Below are positions 11,243 through 22,400 of a DNA stretch of 64,000 nucleotides, piece by piece. The DNA is from Sporobolomyces roseus (Eukaryota; Basidiomycota; Microbotryomycetes; Sporidiobolales; Sporidiobolaceae), in NCBI GenBank assembly GCA_016617785.1, contig JADILM010000005.1:1488001-1552000 (forward strand), in the 5' to 3' direction. A program made the translations under genes and the position numbers. Positions within the stretch are counted from its first letter, which is position 1, and every line of letters starts with the position of its first letter. Under the pieces are notes generated by a model. That model saw only the letters and a program-made list of their open reading frames with translations, ran no database searches and was not told where the DNA came from.

Positions 11243-12518
11243 CGAAGGAGAAGGAGAGGTGTACGTGTGGGGGGGGGCGAGAGAAGGGAGAGACGAAGTG
11301 AGAGAACCGAGGGAGCGATTGAGGTGGCTTTATCGTTGCGGGAGAGGGACGAAGTGATGCAGTGAGTGTCGAGAGTGAAGACGGGGAGTCGGAGAACGTC
11401 GAACGGTGCGGTAAGGGGGGGAAGAAGAGGGACAGCGAAGAAGATTTCGGGAGTTTGGGCGAAGAGGAAAGCGGGAATTGACTTGATTGATTCGTCGGAA
11501 GTGCGCTCGTCTATGAGTTCTTCTCTGGGTAAGATTGTAGCGCGCTCGGCGAGTCTTGAGGTTGACTACTTGAGGGGAGAGAAGCGAGGAAAGTAGTTGG
11601 TGGGGGACAAGCAGCGAGGAAGGGTTGCGCGACCTTGTGATAGTATAGGGTCGAGTCGTACAGCTCCCAAGACTGGTTTGAAGCTATCTCAAGCAGTCTA
11701 AGCGAGTTGAAGAGATTGGTTCGAGGTCAACCAGCGAAACTCGTTTCTTTCACTCCTTCCAGCCACCTTGAACTCGCTGAACTCCTCTGGATCAACATGA
11801 ACCACATACTGCAGCCTGCAACGACCTAGCTCGTCCCGACTAGCCTTTCTCCTGTCTTCTCAGACCCTTCCCCTCTCTTCATCTCTCTCCTCGAATTCTT
11901 CCTCGACTACGGCGTCTCGAACTATTCCAACAACTCTCACCGCTAGAACATTCGGATAGCGAAGCTGTGGAAAAGGATGGATCAAATCGAAGTTGTTGGT
12001 ACCGAGAAATCGATGCCGTCAACTCGTGAGCCGATCTTTCTCTCCTTCCCTCGATTCGGGAGCGTTGAGGGCTAATGGCAACATTTAGTGAAATGTGGCA
12101 TGCGTACGGCGTGTGAATGAGCTTATGTAGGGCGATGTGCGGGCAGATGAAGCTCGAGAGATGATAGTGATTCGCAAGAATTGTCGAGATCGCAAGGTGA
12201 GCTCCCCCTCCCCCTTCTCTCTCCTCGCAGACGCCTGTAGCTGAACACATCAACTTGACCTATAGGTGACGCATCGATAGCGGTCAGGATCGTCGTAGAC
12301 CTTCGACAACTTCGTTCACGAAACCCTCGAACTCGACAAAGCGCTTTCGAAGGAGAGCTGGTAGACGTAATCGAATGCGCGAAAGGAGTCGGAGCTCTCA
12401 CGCGATGCAGTATCGAGTGGGACAGGGCATACATTTGAACGTAGAGACTATCAACAGAGTACAAAGCAAGTTCAGTGATTTCCTGGCTCGCGCCTTTGGC
12501 TCGCTCCCAACCTCCCAT
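11243..12518. other. Intergenic between the two MYND genes, no supported gene
   Basis: About 1.3 kb. Purine-rich near 11260-11600 (leader of MYND copy 1 on the minus strand). Small frames on both strands show no family motif and no convincing spliced structure. Confidence 0.5.
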
Positions 12519-13502
12519 TCAATCCATCCTTCTCTCTGCCTTGCCATGATCAGCCTGACAAAGATGCCCATACCGCCTCTGGATCTGAATGACTCGCAAA
12601 TCGGGCAATTCGCTCGGTAAAGATTCCAGGAGTCGCTTCAGGGCAGCCTCACCGTGTCTTTTGAAGGACTGGGTTTCCTCGGAGGGATACCGAGTGTGAA
12701 GTCCCATGAGTACGCCCCTGAGGAGGACTCGATGCTGAATTAGGGTCCACCACTTGGTATAGTCGGCGTCCTCAGAGGTGAACTTCGGGAGTCGGGAGTT
12801 GTGTCGACCGTGGGCGTTTGAAAGGAAGTCGAAGGGTTGCGAGTTGACGAGGTCTAATGCTACCATTCCTGGGGTCTCGCCGGTTTCGCTTGCTCGTACG
12901 CTGACCTGCGTCAACCACGCTTCTCGCCGAATACCCATGATTTCCCTCGTACGCTGCTCGAGCGGTACGGTCGAGGCAAACGATTCAAAATTCATCATGG
13001 CGAACTGATGTCATTCGAGGGTTTAGCTTCACGAGACTGAGGCAAGACTGGCGAGGGTAGCCTGACCTGAAAAGTATCTGCAGAGCTCATACCGAGGGCT
13101 CGGAGTGAAGCGCGAGTCTCGGCGGGAAGCAACGCCACGAAACCATCTGCCCAGCTCCATACGATAGCCCCTCCTTCGACGACATGGCGTCGCTCCTTCC
13201 GGCTCAGCTCCGCGAAGTGCAAAATCTCTTCCTTCGAAAGGAAAGGTATTCGGAAAGGATTTGACTTGTCGCCGCAAACTCGTTTGTGTACCTTCCAGAT
13301 CTATATATGCGCTACTTTCAGCTCTTATCCGAGCCGAGAGTAGCGGACGAGAAGAGCTCACGAGTTTCTGATGCTCAGTCGAACAGAAAAACATCCACTC
13401 CGTCCCACTTTTCGCACACGCCGAGCATCTCGTGACAGTCTCTTTCCCACATACGACACACTCCCCGGTGGCTTGAGGAGTGGCAGCGGGAGAGGTCGAC
13501 AT
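12519..13502 (-). CDS. MYND-type zinc-finger protein, copy 2
   Basis: Exon 1 encodes MSTSPAATPQATGECVVCGK and continues to TRCSACAKSGTEWMFFCSTE before HQKLV; exon 2 continues IWKVHKRVCGDKSNPFRIPF, completing the MYND ligand set. Exon 2 goes on with FLSKEEILHFAELSRKERR and VEGGAIVWSWADGFVALLP. Exon 3 starts FAMMNFESFASTVPLEQRTR and ends CQADHGKAERRMD. Introns open at GTGAGC (near 13361) and GTCAGG (near 13067). About 290 residues. The downstream domain is unrecognised and differs from copy 1, so the two have diverged outside the finger. Role likely protein-protein interaction. Confidence 0.8.
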
Positions 13503-13911
13503 CTCGGGAAAAGAGGTCAAAGTGGGTTCGAGAGTTGAAAGGAGGAGCGAGAGCTGAACAACAAACGAGAATCGATTCGGTGAGGGACTGTAGAGATACA
13601 AGAGAGGCGTATATTACATACTAGGTAGCTGAGAGGGCTTTTGAGGTGAGTTGGAGGGAGAGAGAGCTGATTCGAGATGAGAGAGTTGACCGAGATGGAG
13701 AGAGGCGAGACCGGCGAGAGACTACTTGGAGAGCTTGTGGGATGCCCTCAAGAACAATATACAAACTGCACAGTGAGGCTTGAATCGATGCGGTTGAAGT
13801 TTGTCGAGGAAGTGAAAAGTCGAAAGTCAAGAGATCTCGCTCACTCCGACTCTGACTTTGCGACAAAACCTGTCGACCATCGTTCGCTCCAACAACTCGA
13901 TTCTGAGCGAG
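13503..13911. other. Intergenic, MYND copy 2 leader
   Basis: No supported gene. Confidence 0.45.
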
Positions 13912-14157
13912 ACGATGTACAGGCGTCTCGCGCGTCGTCGAATCTTCACTCGTCCCTCAAAGACAGCTTCTCGCAACGATGCTCATACATGCCTCCCTCC
14001 AGACCGCTCTCTTCAACCACTCTCTCCAGCCAATCTACCTTGGAGTGTCTTCCTGCCCCTTCTGCGTCCGTCGCTGCACCCTTCGCCGCTCGTGACTAAT
14101 CCTGACTCCAACTCGAGGAAAGACGAGTCTTGGTCTTTCGGCTCTTGGAAGCGATAA
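13912..14157 (+). CDS. Possible small basic protein (82 codons)
   Basis: An ATG-initiated frame with a strongly basic start (MYRRLARRRIFTRPSKTASR) that resembles a mitochondrial targeting peptide, ending DESWSFGSWKR. It sits alone on the plus strand between the MYND copy 2 leader and the 3' end of VTC1, where a gene could fit. No family is recognised and the frame could be chance or one exon of a spliced gene. Confidence 0.3.
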   Translation, partial: TMYRRLARRRIFTRPSKTASRNDAHTCLPPDRSLQPLSPANLPWSVFLPLLRPSLHPSPLVTNPDSNSRKDESWSFGSWKR

Positions 14158-14348
14158 TAAGACGAGTTGTTACACGTTGTAAAGTAGAGGAGTAGCGTCG
14201 TAGTAGGACCTAGTGTAAAGAAGTGGGAATACTGCAGAGAAAGAAAAGAAAAGGGAGAACCGATGAAGAAGCGAAAAGGGGGGGAAAATGTGGAAACGAA
14301 TTGCGAGCGAAGGAGGACTAGAGCAATGTGAGAGAGTCGGGGTTGTGA

Positions 14349-15206
14349 TTACGCAGTGAACTGTGCATGAAACACAACAGCAAATCAGATGTCGGTGAGT
14401 ACAAGATGCGAATCGAGGTTCCACGTACTCGTAAGATAAAATTCGTTACTACTGCAGCAAACAACGAAACACAAAGCACCGTAGGACCTGTGCAGAGAAA
14501 CAAGTTCCGCATCAGTACTGGCCAGACAGTGGAGCTTCATGACAGATGCGAGCGAGATTTCGACGTACCTAATCGATCATCGTAAGGACCTGAACCACGT
14601 TTCCTGATTGCGTTCGCTCGCCAATGGTAAGTGAGTAACCTGTAGGACATTTCTGCCACTAGTATCAGTAGCCTCATCAAAGCGAAGATACAGCGAGAGA
14701 AGTGAAGTTACGCATAAATCATGATTCCCATGGCTGTTTCAACACTCATTCTCCATCAGCCATCTCCCCTTCTCCGCGTTTCAGAGGATGAATGTTCACT
14801 CACAAACAATAGTGAACAATCCAGCCGAGATCTTTCCAACCCTATCTCCAAAGTTCAATAACCCAACTGACAGACCTCCCAAAACGACCGTGAAGTTCAA
14901 CCAGGATAAAAAGGTACGCTCATTCGCAAAGAATACTTTGGGTTCCTATGTACTCTCGAAGGTTGAAATTAGCAAGAGAGAAGAGAAGAGAGAGGGGAAG
15001 GAGAGGATGTTTACCACTCGGACTGGAAGCGCGATGCGCTTGTTCTGTTGGCGCTGTAAGAGAGGTTGAGATGACCTATGAGCGGCAACAAGGGAATCAG
15101 TAGGTGAGGACAAGCGGGAGATAAGGTTGATGAGAATCCAGGTTGATCAAGAGTCTTGGGACTTGCAAGGGAGCTGTTAAGAGTATGGAGGATGGCAGAC
15201 TCACAT
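14349..15206 (-). CDS. VTC1: Vacuolar transporter chaperone subunit VTC1
   Basis: The spliced product is 122 residues. It begins [20 protein letters not shown], much like yeast Vtc1, continues [56 protein letters not shown] and [11 protein letters not shown], and ends [11 protein letters not shown]. Three hydrophobic segments match the VTC transmembrane domain. VTC1 is a small membrane subunit of the vacuolar complex that makes and imports polyphosphate. The start is unusual: A15206 and T15205 are followed at once by a GTGAGT intron (15204-15076), and the G of the start codon is supplied by exon 2 (15075). Five further short introns restore phase. There is no in-frame ATG before residue 70, which forces this reading. 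Confidence 0.92.
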
Positions 15207-15729
15207 TCTGAGCTAATCTAGGATAGCTTCAAGTCGGTTTGAGAGGGTGTCAAGGTGTTGAGTGAAAGTGAAGAATTCGAGAGGAGACGAACGTGGGATT
15301 TAGGGGGAGAGAATTGGGAGAGAAAGTTTGAACTTGCAAAGTGCAGGATTTGACACTGGTGTGTAGAGAGTGTCACAAGAAGCAGAGGGAAGCAACTACG
15401 AGCGGGACTGGAAGAGAGACGGGCGAGAAATACGATGAAAACTAGAAACAATTTCATTCGCAACGAGAACGAGCTTCTTCGAACCACAACCATACGCTGT
15501 GTCAAAGAAGCGAAAGAGCGATGTATCCGCGACGTCGTTCGCTGATTTGGACCGCAAGCTCTCAGCTCGTTCGAAGGAGGCGTCCCAAATCACCCTGTTC
15601 ATAATCTCAACTTCCCTCCATCCGCCCTTCTGTCGTACGCTTCTCTTCGTCTCCCTTCTCCCTTCTCTCATGCCACTCGTACCCACGACTGTTCGAATTA
15701 GTATTGTTTCGTTCCATCCCCTCTGAAAT
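15207..15729. other. Intergenic, VTC1 upstream region
   Basis: 5' region of VTC1 and 3' flank of NDUFAF3, both on the minus strand. No supported gene. Confidence 0.5.
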
Positions 15730-16552
15730 CTACTGGGTCAATCCAGTTTTCGCCGATAATCGACTAACAGGATACAATGCTGCCGCCACCCGCCTTCCCT
15801 CTTCACTCAGTAAGTTGTACGTCGAAGCTGCGTTCCTCTATCCGATACAGAAAGAACGAGAACGTGATTAGCGAGTAAAGAAGATTCGAGGGAGAGAAAA
15901 GGAGACGCACGGAATCCAACACGTCTACTTGAATACCGAGCGAGTTGAGGTACTTCTTAAACTTTGGTGGAGGGAACAAACCAGTTGGACCAGTACCGAC
16001 CAACAAGATTTCTATCGCACAGAAATCAAAAACGAAATCAGTACCTCGATCTCCCTCATGCTTACCCCCCTTCTCCCTCAGCTCGACCGTACATGAACAA
16101 GATAGTTACGACTCACCAGGTCTAGGATTAATGACCTCAAACACTTTTAACTTTTCCTCATCGAACCCATTCCAACTTCCACCTTTCGAATCCTCCTTCG
16201 GTTCTTCTACATCCCACATGAACGCAACTCCTTCAATCATCAATATAGGACTTGGCAACACTAATCCATCTGATAGTGTATAGCCTGCTGAGGGGGTCAG
16301 GGAGGTGATTTGGAGAGAAGGATTCGAGGAGGGGAGAATAATGTTTGGTAGTCTATGCGAGAGGGGGTCAGTGATGGGCTGTGAGAGAGAATAAGGAGAA
16401 GCGTACGAGTCTCCTACTGCTAGGGATGGGCGAGAGGTGGAAAGTAGGCGGAGAGAGGAAGTTGAGGGAAGGAGAGTTGGAGATCGGATTGATCCGGTTG
16501 ATCTAGAGGTCGCTTGAGCGAGTGTTCGTAGTGTTTGAGTAGATCGAAGCAT
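15730..16552 (-). CDS. Mitochondrial complex I assembly factor NDUFAF3-like (Mth938 domain)
   Basis: The N-terminus MLRSTQTLRTLAQATSRSTG is a basic, hydroxylated mitochondrial presequence. The body shows ITSLTPSAGYTLSDGLVLP, LMIEGVAFMWDV and KVFEVINPRP. After an intron it continues EILLVGTGPTGLFPPPK and SLGIQVDVLDS, and after a second intron NAASTYNLLSEEGRRVAAAL. These are the ordered landmarks of the NDUFAF3/Mth938 fold. Human NDUFAF3 helps assemble NADH:ubiquinone oxidoreductase. About 205 residues, complete, ending SRLSAKTGLTQ. Its presence implies the organism has a canonical complex I. Confidence 0.9.
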
Positions 16553-16755
16553 AGCTATTCGTAGTGTAGAGTACAGTGAAGACGCTTGCGATCAAGATAT
16601 TCGCTCAAGTTCAAGTTTAATTAATTCTGTGCTATTCAAAGCTAAGCCAAAGCCCCGCTGGAACAATGAAAACATACACGAACAATAATTCTATACAAAA
16701 AACTCTTCCTTCGACAGACGAATTAATACTCCCAAACTCTTCGCAACTAACTCTA

Positions 16756-18066
16756 CTGTCCGTCGCCAGCCATCCCTCCGCCTTTGGCCAGCGACCGAAC
16801 TCGCTTCATTGTATGCTTCATGCGAACACCATAGATACGGCCGGTGAGGTTTCTGAGAGTTGTAGCTATTTTTCGTAATACTTTCTTCCCTTCGATAGTT
16901 GAAGTGAGAGAAGGGATCGCTTCGTCAAAGGATGGCATGAGTCCAGTCTCATAATACAGGCTCGTAGAACGAGGCTAGATCGGGTCACCTCGCATCAAAC
17001 AGGGCATGCGATTCGCTAACACGATTTTCTCTTCTGCAGTCAAAGAACTCGATGAATCGTGTCGACCGCTCTCTGACGCCAAGTAGTGTGCTGCTGGCAA
17101 CGTACAAATATATGGGACTCATCCTCGACTTCAGAATCACAGAATACGCAGGTAGTAGGCTGCAGAGGGTCCGCCGCTCCGGTTGCTTTCTCTGAATGCC
17201 TTCTTTCGACGAGCTCCAGTGTCCAGCGCATGAGACCTCGCCAGTAGTTGTACTTGCATACCGTGTCCGTGCAGGGATCGTTTTACGGCGGATCAATCGA
17301 GCGGCATGTTTGCGAAGCCGAGAATTGATGGGTCAAAGCGCTCTTTTTCCTTCGGTTGAAGCTCAGAGAAACGAGCACGCGAGGACGCTTCGAGCAGCTG
17401 AGAGCGAGGGTCTCCCTCGATATATCCGTTAGTTCCGATACAAAGAACGAAGCGAGGCAGCGGGAAAATCGGGTCCAGCAGAACAGGAACACTTTGCAGG
17501 GAGTGAGCCGACTTTGCTAGAGAGTCGCATCGGTCATTGAGCCGCTCAGCAACAGTCACTGTTGCAGTGTGCGCCTTGACATGCCTGATCTCTACGTCAA
17601 AGTTCGCTGATGCAAGCATTCGAAGGATTATTCGACACCACGCCCACCAATGACCAGCACTTGTACTCTTCGCTACAGCACATTCATTCAGTATATTGAT
17701 TGAGGTGAGATGATCAGTGAAGATGGTACTGAGCTTGACAGCATTCTCGGCCCTCGAGCGATCAAGAAAAGCAGCAAAAAGTGCAAGGGAGAGAGTTGCG
17801 ACTTCAGCTTGCAAGCTTTTCGCTAGAGGATTTGCCAGCTTGAAACTGAGTTCTATATTTCCTGCCACTGCTCCCGTCGCTGAAGAGATACCGTTGATAG
17901 CACATGCTGAACCGTCGGACGCCCAAGTCGCTTGTTCTTCGAAAGGTCGATCGATTTTACGACTCGCTCGCTGACGATGGCTTCGAAGCGTGACGAAAAG
18001 AGACTCTACTGCTCGACGCGAGAGTATGAGAATTGTACCTCTGAAACCCGACGCAGGGTCATTTCA
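16756..18066 (-). mobile_element. Decayed LINE-type retrotransposon fragment (RNase H and RT zinc-binding region)
   Basis: Reading from 18066 toward 16756, the first frame (to 17293) carries an RNase H-like domain. ATWASDGSACAING is the first strand with an acidic residue, LQAEVATLSLALFAAFLDR the Glu helix, STIFTDHLTSINIL the Asp strand, and RHVKAHTATVTVAERLNDR with CDSLAKSA the His/Asp end. After stops and frame changes near 17290, another frame shows TCVFCDSEVEDESHIFVRC, the C-x2-C..H..C knuckle usual after reverse transcriptase in LINE pol proteins. A third stretch (16938-16756) resembles the pol C-terminus (TTLRNLTGRIYGVRMKHTMK). The RT domain and 5' end are absent. The copy is truncated and frameshifted, hence dead. 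Confidence 0.7.
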
Positions 18067-18483
18067 GCTGCCCCGATCAAAGCTGCTGAGTGATGAACGG
18101 GTAATAAAATATTACAACAATGTAGTATACACAATTTCGTCCGACTGTCATCCTACCCAACGAACCCTCTTCATTGTTCCTCTCATCCTTTCCCCATATA
18201 TCCTTGCCGCTGAATTCTCAAGAATCGATGAAAGACGACGTACGTTCTTTTTTCCCCCCTCGACGAAATGCGGATGAGAGAGAGAGAAGGCTTGACGAGC
18301 GGCATGAGACGCGCAACGGACTGTTTCGAGCTGGCAAGGACGGTAACGAAATCATCGATCATCAGCGGATCAATTCCATAAATCGAAATTGGAAAAACTC
18401 CTCCTCCTCCCTCCTCTCGCTGCCTACGGCCCAAGACTGTCTCCTGCGGCCTTATAGGAAGCCAACGACTTTTGAGCGGCCCT

Positions 18484-18771
18484 GTCTATCGCAGCATACC
18501 TCCCTCCGAAACAGCATCTCGAACTTTCCCCGACCCTCGAAAGTTGCGCCCTCTCCTCGTCTCCGAGTCCTCATAGTTGTTCCCAACCTCCCTCCACTGA
18601 AAATGTACCATTCTCAGAACGCCTGATCCCGATAGACCACCTCAACGCCCTCGACTTTTACGTCGCCAAGATGATGATTGAGCGTGTAAGTCGCCGTTTC
18701 AGTTCCCAATCTCTGCGGAAGCAGTGTTGTAACCACACAACTGATGATGTTCTTAGCCAATGGTTAGGTAA
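18484..18771 (+). other. Possible terminal exons of an unrecognised gene or gene fragment
   Basis: One frame reads through to RLIPIDHLNALDFYVAKMMI and ER at 18684. It then meets a consensus GTAAGT intron (18685-18756, with CTGAT branch site and TTAG acceptor) that splices to PMVR and stop (TAA 18769-18771). The splice signals are good, but the upstream frame has no start and no recognisable family. It may be the 3' part of a gene damaged by the neighbouring retroelement, or chance. Confidence 0.25.
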
Positions 18772-19439
18772 TACTGTGTGTCGACTTAGAATGTAGCGAC
18801 TTTGGATTGTTCGCAAACACCTCTTTCAGAAATTGATGATACGATACGCCAGAGTACGAGACGCTGCTCTAGATTTGTCGGAGAGCATGAGTGACTAGTC
18901 CAACGCATACTGTCAGCTTGTGCGAGGTCGGAAAGGGATAGTGGAGAAGAGGGGAAGGAGAGGAAGTGAGGGAGGAGGTGGGTTCGCTTCACGCTCGAGT
19001 TGAAGGCTTGTTGTCGCTCTGGAATACATTCTTGATCTATAGTATCTATCTGCGTGGTGTAACGTTGATTTGAGGATTGTTGACGAGGACAAGAGGTTCG
19101 ACTTCACTTTTCTCTCTCCCTTCCTCCCTTCACCAATTCACTCCGCTCTGCTCTGACAACAGCACCGCAAAACAAGCACTTCAGAAGCATCTACAACCTG
19201 ATCAGAAACAATAGCACCTCTTCCCTTTCTCCCTTTCCTTTCCTCCCTCCCTCTTCGACTCATTCCATTTCTTCACATTCATCCTCGAACCACAGAACCT
19301 CTAGTCAAAGACCTATATCCCAGTTCACTTTACCTTCTTTTCTGCAGATCAATCCTCAGATTTCTCTCCCTCTCTTTCGCCAACACCTTCCTTCTTTCAC
19401 GTCGACCTCTCCTACTCCCTCGATTGGTTCTATTAGGCA
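18772..19439. other. Intergenic, pyrimidine-rich leader of the Fanzor-like gene
   Basis: No supported gene. From about 19110 to 19439 the plus strand is markedly C/T-rich (runs of ctttcc and cctccc), like other plus-strand promoters and leaders in the window. No inverted repeats marking a transposon end were obvious by eye. Confidence 0.5.
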
Positions 19440-22400
19440 ATGGGGATATCACAGGCATGGAAAGTGGCTACAGAGATTAATGAGGAGCTGCAAAGAAGGA
19501 AACAGGAGCTGGAAGAGCCACAATTGAGTCTCAAGAAGAAGGGGAAGGGAAAAGGAAAGGAGAAACTTACCGATTCGTCACAAACCAAGGAAATGGACGT
19601 TCAGGATAGAGCGAGTCTTATTATGTTCAATGTTGGAGATATGAGTCAAGCTTTCGATTGTATCGTCAGGCGCATCCAACAAGAATACCAAACCAATTCA
19701 CCAATCCGTCAGTTCCTCAAGGTTTTCTCATCTATATCTCAGCGTCAGCTCACACGCTCTCTCTGATCATGCAGACTTCATTCTCTATCTCGACGTCAAC
19801 TCGATTGGCTTCTTACAATTCGACAAGGCGAGAGAATTGATCCGAAAAGATCGCAATTTGAACTCCGAGAATCGCAAAATAGCCACCAAACGACTGCAAC
19901 ATTGGATTACTCGTAGCTTCTGCGACGAGTATGGAGCGATCGTACCCGCCGGGTCTCAACTTGAGCTTCATGCGGATCATCACGACCGACGAGGGAAAGA
20001 CAAGATGGTGGAGCTGGAGCATCGATACCTCAAAGACGCGGAAGAATTCGCCAAATCTGTCGTTGATGAACTGCTGGGATCGCAAGCTGTAGACAAGCAA
20101 CAGAAGAGGAGGACGGTGAAAAGGAGGAGAAGGAAAGAATGGAATGAAATGGGAACGGAGCAGTCTAGTCAAGGAGCTCAAGATGAGGGAATGGAGGATG
20201 GAGGAGTGGGAGATGATGAGAAGTTGGTCGACAAATTGGAAGGATCTCGTGAACAAATCGAATCGATCGCTGGTGAGCCATCTTTTGTCTTTTCGGCTCT
20301 TCCTCCTTTCCCTGTATCTCTCGCGTCCCGTTCCCAGTCGATCCTCGCGCTTCTTCGGCACTCCTCTCTGCGTCCATCGACTGACTTCGTTATCTCGATT
20401 CACAGGTCGACTCGTGGATGAGCGATTTGCCGAGACAGGTCCACTTCGTTTACCAACTATCGAAGATGTATGTCTCGTTGTTTCTCATCGATGGCAGCTG
20501 TGTGAGTCGTGACTGACGGTATAGCTAGTACTATCTCACTCAACAGGCGAATGACAACGATCGAGTTATCTCTTTACTCTACCAAGACATTCGATCAAAA
20601 GCTACTCTCGTCACCGCTCATCGAGAAGCCGACGACTCGATTCTCGCACGTGCTCAGAAGCCTAGCCGTACCGACGACCGCCGCATCCACGTGGTCCTTC
20701 CTCAACTTCCTTCAGCCGTTCCTCCCGTTCCTCCCGTTTCCCCCCCTTCTTTTTCCTCTTCCTCCCCCCCGATTTCCGTCAAAGTGCTCGTCACTGGAGA
20801 TTCGGACCCAATCTTTCAACATGACTCTCGCAACGTCCGATTCGTCGTCTCGCCGTACAAATGCCTGAAGAAAGATGCAGTTCGAGCGTTGGATCTCCTC
20901 GGACTTCACGAAGTCAGCCGCGATCTATGGCCCTTCGACGACGTTCAAGCCACGCGTGGAGCGATGATCATGGTCAGCAAGGAGCGAGGGGAGAAGGTGG
21001 CCGGATTGGGATTGAGGAAATTGATCAAGAAGCGAGGATTGACGGATTTCCTAAACGACCTCGAGCAAGTACGGAGCTCAATCAAGGGTTTCGAAGACGG
21101 CGTCAAAGCCGTATGGAATCTCGACTCGCTACCTTCGCAATACCAGGGGCCGAAAAGCCTCCAGAAAGTTGTCGATGAACTCTATCGTTTGGAACTCAAA
21201 GTCGAACCTCCTTGGAAGGTCAAGGAATTCCTCGAGGTCATCGACTCATTGCGAAAAGGAGTGAAGAAGGACAAGCACCTGGTCTTGAAGTCGGAGGTGA
21301 TCAAGAGGATGACAGTCGAAGCAGTCGCCGTTGCTATCGAAGAGGTCAAGCTCAAGCTTTCTCTCGGGATCGATGGTCAACCTTCTCGGAAACACCAACG
21401 AGCCTGTCGTCGAAGAAGCTCGTCAGTGCCTCTCGATGGCTATCGCAGATCGGACAAGACCGACGCTCGAGTCGCAGACGAGCTCGATCTCCTTCTCGCT
21501 TCAGAGTGGGAATCTTCCCGACCTTCGACTCCAGAACCTCAACATCTCTCTCCCATTCTCTCCAAAGCTTCACCTCCCCATGCAAACCCGACTACCCCCG
21601 ATGATCAAAGCACCGAAAACGCTGTCATCCCTCCTTCGAATTCGACCTCTCTCGCTTCTCGATCTCCTCCCTCTCGACTTTCGCAATACCGAGTCCGAAG
21701 GTACCAAGAATCATTTGTTCTCTCCGACAACATCGAGCAAGATATTGCCAAACAACAACAACTTGATCAAGAAACTGGAGTCGTCGCGCCTCTTCCCGCC
21801 GAATCAGAGAAGAAACCGTTCTCGGTCAAGCAGAAGTGGCATCAAGCTGAGGTCTCGTCATCGAAAAAGAAACGAATCTCGAACAAGAGGCCAGACGTCG
21901 TCGATGGCGTCGGAGTCAAGCTCGTCGGTTTCAGTCCTCGTTGCATCTCGAAGATTCCGATGACCCATCTCGCTTTCAACGATCTACTCTTCAATCGTAC
22001 GTTCCTCTCTACCCTCCACATCTTTCCACAGCCGAGACTGATCGCTCTTCTGACTGCAGGGAACGTCTTCGTCGATTCAACAGATCCGTCCGATATCGTC
22101 GCCGATTTCGACCTCGACGAGCTCGCTCCAGGTTGGTCAGAGTCAGCGCTTTGGGTCTACCGAACAATCTTCGATGTAGGTCGAGACGCCAGCTTCGAAA
22201 TGGGACAACGGTTGGAGGAGGTTATGAGAGCGACCATCACCTTCGAACCTGGTTTCCTCCACGCCTTCACCGAATCAACGAGTGGCGCCGTTCACCTTTG
22301 TGGTGCTATCTCCTCTGTACTCAAATCACTCGACGTCAATACGAAGATCACTACACCAACTCGACCAGCGACCGCGCAAGAAATCGACGCTTTCTTCGTC

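Noticed and set aside
15396..15686. 96-codon minus-strand frame upstream of VTC1
   Set aside because: No family motif, and it sits in the VTC1 5' region.
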